This document shows, piece after piece, positions 8,510-15,828 of a stretch of DNA of 64,000 nt. Source of the DNA: Agarivorans albus (GTDB taxonomy: Bacteria > Pseudomonadota > Gammaproteobacteria > Enterobacterales > Celerinatantimonadaceae); NCBI RefSeq assembly GCF_019670105.1, contig NZ_AP023032.1, positions 4,612,001 to 4,676,000 on the forward strand. The letters are read 5' to 3'. Position numbers and translations under genes: made by a program. Position 1 is the first letter of the stretch; each line of letters begins with the position of its first letter. A model generated the notes under the pieces. The model was not told the origin of the DNA, made no database searches, and saw only the letters and a program-made list of their open reading frames with translations.

Positions 8510-9238
8510 ATGTTAGAGAATCGCGAAGGCCAAAATGTACCAAGTGTTACTTTTCATACTCGTCAAAACGACGCTTGGGTAGACATTACAACAGAGCAGT
8601 TATTCAAAGATAAAACCGTGGTTGTTTTTGCCCTACCTGGTGCATTTACACCAACTTGTTCATCAACACACTTACCACGCTACAACGAGCTAGCTGATGT
8701 TCTAAAAGAAAATGGCGTTGATGAAATTGTATGTTTAAGCGTTAACGATACGTTTGTAATGAACGCATGGTTAGCCGACCAAGAAGCTGAAAACATTACT
8801 GTAATTCCAGATGGAAACGGCGAATTCAGCGAAGGCATGGGCATGCTAGTGGGCAAAAACGACTTAGGTTTTGGCAAACGCAGCTGGCGCTACTCTATGT
8901 TGGTGAAAAACGGCGTAATCGAAAAAATGTTTATTGAGCCAGATGTTGCAGGCGACCCGTTTGAAGTATCAGATGCCGACACCATGCTTAACTACATTAA
9001 TGCCGACGCTAAAAAGCCTTCTGCAATTAGTGTATTTAGCAAGCCAGGTTGTCCTTTCTGTGCCAAAGCTAAGCAATTACTACACGACAAAGGCATGGCT
9101 TTTGAAGAAGTAATACTTGGCACCGACGCCACCAGCGTAAGCCTTAAAGCGATTAGCGGCCGCAGCACTGTTCCACAAGTATTTGTAGACGGTAAACACA
9201 TTGGCGGTAGTGAAGAGCTAGAAGCTTACTTAGCTTAA
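8510..9238 (+). CDS. Peroxiredoxin-glutaredoxin hybrid peroxidase (PGdx)
   Basis: A 242-residue fusion that reduces hydroperoxides using glutathione through its own glutaredoxin. Residues 1-165 are a Prx5-type peroxiredoxin with the peroxidatic Cys50 in PGAFTPTCS. Residues 172-242 are a glutaredoxin with CPFC (181-184) and TVPQVF (220-225). Length and layout match the Haemophilus/Vibrio hybrid enzymes. The start at 8510 is chosen because GGAG sits just upstream and the family begins at this Met. A longer frame to a TTG at 8405 would cover the promoter and is rejected. An OxyR-like site precedes it, and a flavin disulfide reductase follows. Confidence 0.95.
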   Translation: MLENREGQNVPSVTFHTRQNDAWVDITTEQLFKDKTVVVFALPGAFTPTCSSTHLPRYNELADVLKENGVDEIVCLSVNDTFVMNAWLADQEAENITVIPDGNGEFSEGMGMLVGKNDLGFGKRSWRYSMLVKNGVIEKMFIEPDVAGDPFEVSDADTMLNYINADAKKPSAISVFSKPGCPFCAKAKQLLHDKGMAFEEVILGTDATSVSLKAISGRSTVPQVFVDGKHIGGSEELEAYLA

Positions 9239-9248
9239 GCAATTAAAA

Positions 9249-9276
9249 TTCAGGCGAGACGGTCTACTCGCCTGAA
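9249..9276 (+). other. Intercistronic 10-bp hairpin
   Basis: A perfect inverted repeat, TTCAGGCGAG / CTCGCCTGAA, with an 8-base loop lies between the peroxidase and reductase genes. No U-tract follows, so it is not a full intrinsic terminator. It could protect the 3' end of the upstream message or reduce read-through, letting the peroxidase be made in excess over the reductase. Confidence 0.6.
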
Positions 9277-9309
9277 CAACCCAATTCGCAGGTTTCAAAG
9301 GTAGTTATC

Positions 9310-10782
9310 ATGTCAAATTCAGAAGTTAAGCAATCTGTAGATGTAGCCATTATTGGTGGCGGAACCGCAGGTTTAGCCGCATACCGCGCCGCAAAAGAGC
9401 ATACCGATTCGGTATTAATGATTGAAGCAGGCCCCTATGGCACTACCTGTGCACGGGTAGGCTGTATGCCAAGTAAATTGCTAATTGCAGCTGCTGAGAA
9501 TGCCCATCAATATGAAAAGTCGGCCCAATTTGGGGTTAACTTGGGTAAGCCGCAGATTGACGGCCACGCCGTGATGCAACGGGTAAAATCTGAACGCGAC
9601 CGCTTTGTGGGTTTTGTATTGGAGTCTGTAGAAGGCATCGATGCTCAGCACAAGCTAGATGGCTACGCCGAATTTGTTACTGAGAATCAACTTAGCGTTA
9701 AACATAGCGATGGCTCAAGCACTCAAGTTGAAGCTAAGCGCATTGTTATTGCTAGCGGCTCACGCCCAGCTTTTCCAGCACCTTGGGCCGAGCTAGGTGA
9801 CCGCTTGTTGGTAAATGACGATATTTTTGAATGGGATACCTTACCAGAATCGATTGCGGTATTTGGCCCAGGCGTAATTGGCCTAGAGCTTGGTCAAGCC
9901 TTACGTCGTTTAGGTGTAAAAGTACTGATGTTTGGTGTGGGTGGCGCAGTAGGCCCACTTACCGACCCAACCTTAACTGATTATGCCAATACCACTTACG
10001 CCGAAGAGTTTTATTTAGATTCAGACGCTAAGGTTGAGTTAATTGAGCGCAGTGAAAATGGGGTCAAGCTTCGCTATATCGATAAACAAGGTGCAACAGT
10101 TGAAACTGAGGTTGATTACCTAGTTGCTGCCACTGGGCGTAGACCTAATACCGATAAACTGGGTTTAGATAAGCTGGATATTCAGCTTGATGAACGCGGT
10201 GTGCCGGTTGCCGACCACTACACTTTGCAAACATCGATAAGCCATATTTTTATTGCTGGTGACGCTAGCAACCAGATCCCTCTACTGCACGAGGCCGCCG
10301 ACCAAGGCAAAATTGCAGGTGATAACGCCGGACGTTGTAAAGAAGTGCGCGCTGGTTTACGTCGCACGCCAATAGCAGCAGTATTTAGCGATCCGCAAAT
10401 TGCTATGGTGGGCGAAAGCTACCGCGATATTGAAAAACGCTTAGGCTCTTGTGGTTGCTTTGAAGTTGGCGAAGTAAGCTTTGAAAATCAAGGCCGCAGT
10501 CGAGTGATGTTAGTAAACAAAGGCATTGCTCACTTATATGGTGAACAAGGCACAGGCCGCTTTTTGGGAGCAGAAATTATCGGTCCAAATGCCGAACACT
10601 TAGCTCACTTATTGGCTTGGGCGCATCAAGCTAAAATGACGGTTTCACAAATGCTGGATATGCCGTTTTATCACCCAGTGATCGAAGAAGGCGTGCGCAC
10701 AGCATTACGCGACCTAAATGCTAAGTTGCACCTTGGTCCAGAAATGATTGATGCCTGCATGGAGTGTGGAGTGGGTAGCTAA
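9310..10782 (+). CDS. Dihydrolipoamide dehydrogenase-like flavin disulfide reductase with C-terminal CxxC tail
   Basis: A 490-residue class I pyridine nucleotide-disulfide oxidoreductase. It shows the FAD fold IIGGGTAGLAA (about residues 14-24), the redox pair Cys47/Cys52 in GTTCARVGC, the NAD(P) fold around FGPGVIGLELGQALR, GDAS in the second FAD site, and the partner-subunit His-Glu pair H455/E460. Classical Lpd has NGVCLNVGC-like sites, so CARVGC is a variant. The tail ends CMECGVGS (Cys483/486), reminiscent of enzymes that relay electrons to an extra C-terminal cysteine pair. It lies 71 bp after the OxyR-linked peroxidase, which suggests a role in thiol or peroxide metabolism. The true substrate is unknown. 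Confidence 0.88.
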   Translation: MSNSEVKQSVDVAIIGGGTAGLAAYRAAKEHTDSVLMIEAGPYGTTCARVGCMPSKLLIAAAENAHQYEKSAQFGVNLGKPQIDGHAVMQRVKSERDRFVGFVLESVEGIDAQHKLDGYAEFVTENQLSVKHSDGSSTQVEAKRIVIASGSRPAFPAPWAELGDRLLVNDDIFEWDTLPESIAVFGPGVIGLELGQALRRLGVKVLMFGVGGAVGPLTDPTLTDYANTTYAEEFYLDSDAKVELIERSENGVKLRYIDKQGATVETEVDYLVAATGRRPNTDKLGLDKLDIQLDERGVPVADHYTLQTSISHIFIAGDASNQIPLLHEAADQGKIAGDNAGRCKEVRAGLRRTPIAAVFSDPQIAMVGESYRDIEKRLGSCGCFEVGEVSFENQGRSRVMLVNKGIAHLYGEQGTGRFLGAEIIGPNAEHLAHLLAWAHQAKMTVSQMLDMPFYHPVIEEGVRTALRDLNAKLHLGPEMIDACMECGVGS

Positions 10783-10804
10783 ACCCTCGAAAACGCTACA
10801 AAAC

Positions 10805-10838
10805 AAGCCCTGTGGTTAAACGCCATGGGGCTTTTTTC
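10805..10838 (+). terminator. Intrinsic terminator after the reductase gene
   Basis: AAGCCC-TGTGG pairs with CCA-TGGGGCTT across a 7-base loop, with a small internal mismatch. A run of six T's follows (10832-10837). It ends the peroxidase-reductase unit before the diguanylate cyclase gene. Confidence 0.75.
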
Positions 10839-10967
10839 ATTTAAGTGACTAAAAAATCAATAAATATGTTAGCATCCAACTATTGCCAACAAAGCTTATC
10901 ATTACGGATAGTTTGCTCTATGCTATTTGCAGCTTTGTTGAAACAAGGATGAACGATACAAACGCTT

Positions 10968-12611
10968 ATGTCTGCTTTTAGATTTTTTATTAGCTTAGCT
11001 CTAACTTTATATTTGGCCTGTTATAAGCCTGCAATTGCTGCCGATTTGAATGCCAGTTCACAGCAAATCTACTTAGCAGAAGACCAACAAGTATTACCGC
11101 ACCGCTACAGTGACATACCTAGCTGGCTAAATAAACTGAGCCAAGTTGATCGGGTAAAACTTAGTGGCGGAAGCTATTGGCTAGTAAAAAAAATCAACAT
11201 ATCGCAACCTAATCAATGGATAGCTAGCGTAGACGGCCCAATTATCGAAAACATTGATTACTACCTTTATTCAGAAGGTAACCAAATGCGCCATCTTAGC
11301 AGTGGTTACCTACACCCTTATGAGTACTTATTTAGCTATGCCCGCCACATTGATACGCCCAGTTTAGGCGGATACTGGCTGATTACCCGCATTTCTAGTC
11401 AATATTATACCGAACAACCGCAGCTCAGCTTTGGTCACAAGTCAGACTTGAGCCAGCTTTACCACTGGCGAGCGAGTGTGATTACCCTGTGCTTAGGCGG
11501 TTTACTGATTTTAGCTATCTACAATGGCGCAGTTGGCCTAGTGCAACAAGATCGCGTATTTGCTTACTTCAGCGGCTATTTATTTTCCATTACTCTTGCT
11601 TTGGCCTTGGTTTTCCATGTTGCTGCGCACTTATTGCATCTACGCATTACCCAATTACACCTATTACCAGTGCTGTTGATTCCAATCTTTAGTGTGTTGT
11701 TTTACTGCCGTTTTCTCAGTTTGCAGCAATATGCACCGAAGCTGTGGCTAGCAAGTCGCTACCTAATTGCACTATGCTTACTCAGTATTCCGGTTGCGGT
11801 TATTTGGGTAAATTGGGCGGTAATTTTGGTCTACTGCGTGATCTTACTGTGGGTAGTTTTAGCGCTTTCTAGTGCTTTACAATGCTGGCGTCAAGGCTCA
11901 AAACAGGCGCAGCTTTTCATCCTATCAACCCTACTATTACTAATACCCGCGTTACTGTTAGCAATGGCCGTTGTGCCTAAAAACACCACCACCTTGTTGG
12001 CAGCCGACTTATCCATTCTACTTAGCTGTATTTTTAGCACCTTGTTCATGTCACTGGCGTTGCATTACAAATTTAAGCGACTCACCTTAGAGTCCTTATT
12101 AGTCGCTAAGCAGTTGAGTGAAGAACGCGATGCTGCTCGTTTAGATGCCCTAACTGGCTTAAAAAACCGCTATGCCTTTAACGAGTATGTAAGCAATATT
12201 GAATTTGATGAAGAGCATCACACCAGTCTCGCCTTGGTCGACATTGATTATCTGAAAAGCATTAATGACCATGCCGGCCACCAAGAAGGCGATAAGTTAA
12301 TCAAGTTGGTGGCTGAAGCGCTCAACATGGTGCTCAGCGACCAAGTTAAACTTTACCGCATTGGCGGCGATGAGTTTGCGGCCTTTTCCGACACCTTATC
12401 TTGCAGTGAGATTGACGAGAAACTGGCCATTGCCGACAAAATCATCCAACTAAATGGCACTGCGCAAAGTGGCATTAGCTTTGGCAGCGCCAGCACCGAC
12501 GATTGCCAAGACGCGGAGCAGTTATTTTACCGAGCTGATATGACCATGTACCAACAAAAAGCCCAGCGCAAACGCAAATCCAAGCTAGTTGCGCTTAATC
12601 AACAATCCTAG
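10968..12611 (+). CDS. Membrane diguanylate cyclase with 7TM sensory module (7TMR-DISM type)
   Basis: 547 residues. A signal peptide ends near residue 25. A periplasmic domain of the 7TMR-DISM extracellular kind runs to about 165, seven hydrophobic segments to about 385, and a cytoplasmic GGDEF domain from about 400. The active-site motif is intact (RIGGDEF, GGDEF at about 466-470), as are DALTGLKNR and the metal-binding DIDYLKSIND. The product-inhibition RxxD site is absent (SDQV in its place). It should make c-di-GMP in response to an unidentified periplasmic ligand. It is transcribed alone. Confidence 0.88.
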   Translation: MSAFRFFISLALTLYLACYKPAIAADLNASSQQIYLAEDQQVLPHRYSDIPSWLNKLSQVDRVKLSGGSYWLVKKINISQPNQWIASVDGPIIENIDYYLYSEGNQMRHLSSGYLHPYEYLFSYARHIDTPSLGGYWLITRISSQYYTEQPQLSFGHKSDLSQLYHWRASVITLCLGGLLILAIYNGAVGLVQQDRVFAYFSGYLFSITLALALVFHVAAHLLHLRITQLHLLPVLLIPIFSVLFYCRFLSLQQYAPKLWLASRYLIALCLLSIPVAVIWVNWAVILVYCVILLWVVLALSSALQCWRQGSKQAQLFILSTLLLLIPALLLAMAVVPKNTTTLLAADLSILLSCIFSTLFMSLALHYKFKRLTLESLLVAKQLSEERDAARLDALTGLKNRYAFNEYVSNIEFDEEHHTSLALVDIDYLKSINDHAGHQEGDKLIKLVAEALNMVLSDQVKLYRIGGDEFAAFSDTLSCSEIDEKLAIADKIIQLNGTAQSGISFGSASTDDCQDAEQLFYRADMTMYQQKAQRKRKSKLVALNQQS

Positions 12612-12735
12612 AGCTGTTTATCTTTCGAGCTTACTTTTGCTGCAATAGGAGTCGAGCAATAGCTTGATATGGTGTAACTTACTGGTCTAAGACATCCACT
12701 ACACTTGTTGCATAACTTTTCTCATGGAGTTGACC

Positions 12736-13929
12736 ATGCTTATTTCCCCACAATTAACGGGCAATATCGCTCGCAATTGTCATCCGCCAGGCTGTAAAGC
12801 CTATTTGCAACAACAAGCAGATTATATTCAACAACAAGCGACCATAAGCGGCGCAAAAAAGGTGCTGATTTTGGGAGCCTCTTCTGGCTTTGGTTTAGCC
12901 TCTCGCTTAACTTTAGCCTTAGCAGGAGGAGCCGATACCATTGGCGTATCCTTCGAGCGCGGCCCTAATGAAAAAGGCTTGGGCAGTGCCGGCTGGTACA
13001 ATAATATTTTCTGCAAAGAACTCGCCGAGAAACAGGGTTTACTGGTAAAAAACTTTATCGGTGATGCTTTTGATCCAGCCATGCGTAGCCAAGTCATTGA
13101 GTACATTAAGCAAGAGTTTGGCGGCAAAGCTGATTTGGTGATTTACAGCTTGGCTACGGGTAAGCGCAAAACCGAATCAGGACAATGGCACTCGGTACTA
13201 AAAACCACCGACGCGCCACTACATGGCTTAAGCATTAACCTAGAAACCGAACAGCTAGAACCGCAAACTGTAGAATTGGCCAATGCTGCAGAAGTAGAAG
13301 CCACCACTAAAGTCATGGGCGGCGATGAATGGCGAAACTGGATAGATGCACTGCAACAAGCCGATGTACTAGCCCAAGGCTGCAATACCATTGCTTATTC
13401 CTACGTAGGGCCAGAACGCACCGCCGCGATTTATCGCGATGGCACCATTGGCCGAGCTAAACAGCACCTACATGTCACTGCACAAGAGCTGGATAAACAG
13501 CTGCAAACGCAGGTAGGCGGCCATGCCTACGCTTGTGTATGTAAAGCCTTGGTAACAAAAGCCAGTGTCTACATCCCAGTAATGTCACCCTATATATCTT
13601 TACTCTACAAAGTAATGAAAGAGCAAGGTAGCCACGAAGAATGCATTGAGCAAGCTTATCGACTATTTAGCCAACACCTCTATCCACAAGATGGTCAAGT
13701 TCGATTAGACACGCTAAATCAGCTTCGTATTGACGACCTAGAGCTAAGCCCACAGGTGCAACAGCAAATAGACTTACGATACCCCACGGTCACAGCGGAT
13801 AACTTCAAACAAACCACCGATTTTGACGGTTACAAAACAGCGTTTTTACGCCTAAATGGCTTTGCAGTAGCTGGGGTAGACTATCAGCAACCTTGTGATA
13901 TTGAGGCTTTAAGCCAGCTCAAACCATGA
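12736..13929 (+). CDS. fabV: FabV-type enoyl-ACP / trans-2-enoyl-CoA reductase
   Basis: 397 residues, the normal FabV length. It reduces the 2,3 double bond of enoyl-ACP with NADH, the last step of each fatty-acid elongation cycle. The nucleotide site VLILGASSGFGLASR sits near residues 43-57, and the catalytic Tyr-x8-Lys is YRDGTIGRAK (Y233, K242). FabV is the large, triclosan-resistant member of the enoyl reductases. The ATG at 12736 is chosen because GGAG lies 6 bases upstream; an ATG at 12724 would itself contain part of that site. Its stop overlaps the next start as ATGA. Confidence 0.95.
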   Translation: MLISPQLTGNIARNCHPPGCKAYLQQQADYIQQQATISGAKKVLILGASSGFGLASRLTLALAGGADTIGVSFERGPNEKGLGSAGWYNNIFCKELAEKQGLLVKNFIGDAFDPAMRSQVIEYIKQEFGGKADLVIYSLATGKRKTESGQWHSVLKTTDAPLHGLSINLETEQLEPQTVELANAAEVEATTKVMGGDEWRNWIDALQQADVLAQGCNTIAYSYVGPERTAAIYRDGTIGRAKQHLHVTAQELDKQLQTQVGGHAYACVCKALVTKASVYIPVMSPYISLLYKVMKEQGSHEECIEQAYRLFSQHLYPQDGQVRLDTLNQLRIDDLELSPQVQQQIDLRYPTVTADNFKQTTDFDGYKTAFLRLNGFAVAGVDYQQPCDIEALSQLKP

Positions 13930-14333
13930 TAGACATTCACATAATTAGCGCTGAACAAACCCTAGCAATTCGCCAACAAGTGCTATGGCCAAGCCATGAT
14001 TTAGCTTTTTGTCGAGTACCTGAAGATGACACTGGTGAGCACTATGGTGCTTACCTTAATGGCAAACTCATCATGGTGGCTTCGTTATTTACTAGTGGAA
14101 ACGAGATTCGGCTGCGTAAATTTGCCTGTTTGCCGGAGCACCAAGCGAAAGGATATGGAAGCAAAATGCTCAATTACATGGTTGAACAACAAGCGGGTAA
14201 GCCATTAACTAGTTTTTGGTTTGACGCACGTTGCAGCGCCATTGGTTTTTATCAACGTTTAGGCTTTTTAGTGACGAGTGAAGTGTTTGATAAACATGGC
14301 GTTGCCTATGTAAAAATGGCAAAAGCACTTTAG
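13926..14333 (+). CDS. GNAT-family N-acetyltransferase
   Basis: 135 residues with the GNAT fold. Motif A is visible as RKFACLPEHQAKGYGSKML (about residues 60-78), including the acetyl-CoA loop QAKGYG. The later segment FYQRLGF is characteristic of the C-terminal half. It transfers an acetyl group from acetyl-CoA to an unknown amine. The start overlaps the fabV stop by four bases (ATGA), so it is translationally coupled. Its TAG stop lies exactly at the left edge of a MITE-like insertion: the TA belongs to the target duplication and the G is the first base of the element. Confidence 0.85.
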   Translation: MIDIHIISAEQTLAIRQQVLWPSHDLAFCRVPEDDTGEHYGAYLNGKLIMVASLFTSGNEIRLRKFACLPEHQAKGYGSKMLNYMVEQQAGKPLTSFWFDARCSAIGFYQRLGFLVTSEVFDKHGVAYVKMAKAL

Positions 14334-14594
14334 GGTCTGTTGATCTTTGGTGTTGAAATTTTGTTCGAGATAAGCGGGCTTTAATCGCGGCGAGCACTTA
14401 GAAGCCTAGTTGGCTAAGCAAGAAGTGCTTAACAAAGAGTAAACTTCGCTTACCCGAACCCTTCGGGCAGCATTTCTTAGCCATTTATTCAGCGTTAGCG
14501 AGTGATTATTAAGCCCACTTAACTACTCACTCACTGCCTTGCCTAAATGGCTAATAAATTACTGCAAAAACCATCAGCAAAGATCAACAGACGC
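14333..14594. mobile_element. MITE-like element, 262 bp, with 17-bp terminal inverted repeats and TA target duplication
   Basis: The left end GGGTCTGTTGATCTTTG (14333-14349) and right end (14578-14594, reverse complement GCGTCTGTTGATCTTTG) match at 16 of 17 positions. TA dinucleotides flank both sides (14331-14332 and 14595-14596). An internal inverted repeat, TTAGCCATTTA / TAAATGGCTAA, lies at 14477-14487 and 14544-14554. No credible ORF is inside. These are the marks of a non-autonomous element mobilised by a transposase that duplicates TA (IS630/mariner-like, or some IS5 groups). No such transposase is in the window. The family assignment is inference. Confidence 0.75.
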
Positions 14595-15025
14595 TAGTAA
14601 CAACCTCCCTACAAATTACAGGCGAAAAAAAAGGAGAAGCAATGGCTTCTCCAATTTTTCTGTCGGTCAACAAAGGTCAGATCTTATTTCTTTCGATATC
14701 GCGCCAATCCTTGGAACGATGGAAATAGAGTAATGATAGCGTTTTCTTGATGCAAGCATTTTCCCAGTCAATCACAAGAAACTAGATCGAGCTCACTTAA
14801 ATTAGAGGCATCCGTGATCTAGATCAAAGAATCGTTTCATTTGATTACACACCAACCCTAAGCAACTGTTTTTAATAAATAATTGCTATTTCTTCTCGAT
14901 TATTTCAAGTTGAAAAAAGCAGCTAATTGCGTGCAAAAAATTGAGCAATATCAAGGGATAAAACGATTATTTAAGCGGCTTTGGCACTCATCAGCGCAAC
15001 AGAGTCACAGTCAGTGAGCAAGCGA
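14595..15025. other. Intergenic region with bidirectional terminator, no gene seen
   Basis: Beyond the terminator at 14625-14660 I find no credible coding sequence. The short frame that crosses 14539-14733 spans the MITE end and terminator and is not a gene. A 12-base palindrome, TGATCTAGATCA, at 14815-14826 is close to the FNR/CRP core but faces no nearby gene start. The rest is AT-rich and featureless to me. Confidence 0.6.
14625..14660. terminator. Bidirectional terminator between fabV-GNAT and rsmJ
   Basis: A perfect 8-bp stem, GGAGAAGC / GCTTCTCC (14633-14640 and 14645-14652), has eight A's on its left and a T-run on its right. It can therefore terminate transcription from either side. 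It probably served the GNAT gene directly before the MITE was inserted between the gene and the terminator. Confidence 0.8.
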
Positions 15026-15784
15026 CTAAATCAGTGAATAAATATCGAAGCGGTGGGTTTTAGTACTTAAATGGTTATGGGCAACTTTACCTGCTAGAGG
15101 CTCTGCATAGCTGGGCCTTTTTACCACTACTCGTTTTTGTGCAACTTTCAAAGCTTGCTCCAACAACAAGTCTGCATCTAAGTCGGCACCTACCAGTAGC
15201 TGAAAAACTCGCATCTCTTTTTTAACTTGTGCAGATTTTTTCCGGTGAGGATACATGGGGTCTAAATAAACCACGTCGGCCTGTAATTGCTGATGAGTAA
15301 GATCATCAATACTGCTTGCGTATATCAAGCGCATTCGCTCCGTAACCCAAGAGCCAATGTCGGCGTCTGCTTTAGCCCGTCGTAATCCGTCATCAAGTAA
15401 GGCTGCCACCCAAGGGGAGCGCTCTAACATGGTGACCTTACAACCGAGGTTGGCCAATACAAAAGCATCTCTGCCTAAACCCGCTGTACCATCGATAACA
15501 CTGGGGCGTTGACCTTTTTTAACGCCAACCGCTTTACTCACCGCTTCCGCACCACCATATTGACGGCGATGGGCAACTCGGCCCGCTAGAAAGTCAACTT
15601 TAACGTCGCCCAATTTAGCCTCATCGCAGTAGCGCAAGGCTAAGCTCTCACCATCTAGCACCAAGCAAAAACCGGTTTCTGGCAGCTGTTCACATCGCTG
15701 CATAGCAAAGCGCTCTATTAAGCTATTGGCGTAGTCAGTGTCGGCGGATTGCTCACAATACAAACGTGGCTGCTGGCTGTCCAA
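15026..15784 (-). CDS. rsmJ: 16S rRNA (guanine-1516-N2) methyltransferase RsmJ
   Basis: 252 residues, close to E. coli RsmJ (YhiQ). It methylates G1516 of 16S rRNA with S-adenosylmethionine. Diagnostic stretches are VAHRRQYGG, the SAM-binding [17 protein letters not shown] (about residues 99-115), [16 protein letters not shown], and the catalytic-loop region [13 protein letters not shown] with [13 protein letters not shown]. The start is a TTG at 15784: no ATG occurs in frame for 27 codons, and GGAG lies 7 bases upstream of the TTG. It follows the GGDEF-EAL gene by 44 bp on the same strand. Confidence 0.95.
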   Translation of the reverse strand: MDSQQPRLYCEQSADTDYANSLIERFAMQRCEQLPETGFCLVLDGESLALRYCDEAKLGDVKVDFLAGRVAHRRQYGGAEAVSKAVGVKKGQRPSVIDGTAGLGRDAFVLANLGCKVTMLERSPWVAALLDDGLRRAKADADIGSWVTERMRLIYASSIDDLTHQQLQADVVYLDPMYPHRKKSAQVKKEMRVFQLLVGADLDADLLLEQALKVAQKRVVVKRPSYAEPLAGKVAHNHLSTKTHRFDIYSLI

Positions 15785-15828
15785 GGCAGGGCTCCATAAA
15801 GAAATAAAACAAGTTTAACAGATGATGC

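Noticed and set aside
8383-8613. Overlapping 76-codon frame and a TTG extension to 8405
   Set aside because: Both cover the OxyR-like site and promoter; the family start and GGAG support 8510.
14539-14733. 64-codon open frame
   Set aside because: It crosses the MITE end and the bidirectional terminator, has no ribosome site and no protein-like composition.
14814-14827. FNR/CRP-like palindrome GTGATCTAGATCAA
   Set aside because: The core matches, but no gene starts within a useful distance on either strand; it lies between a terminator and the 3' end of rsmJ.
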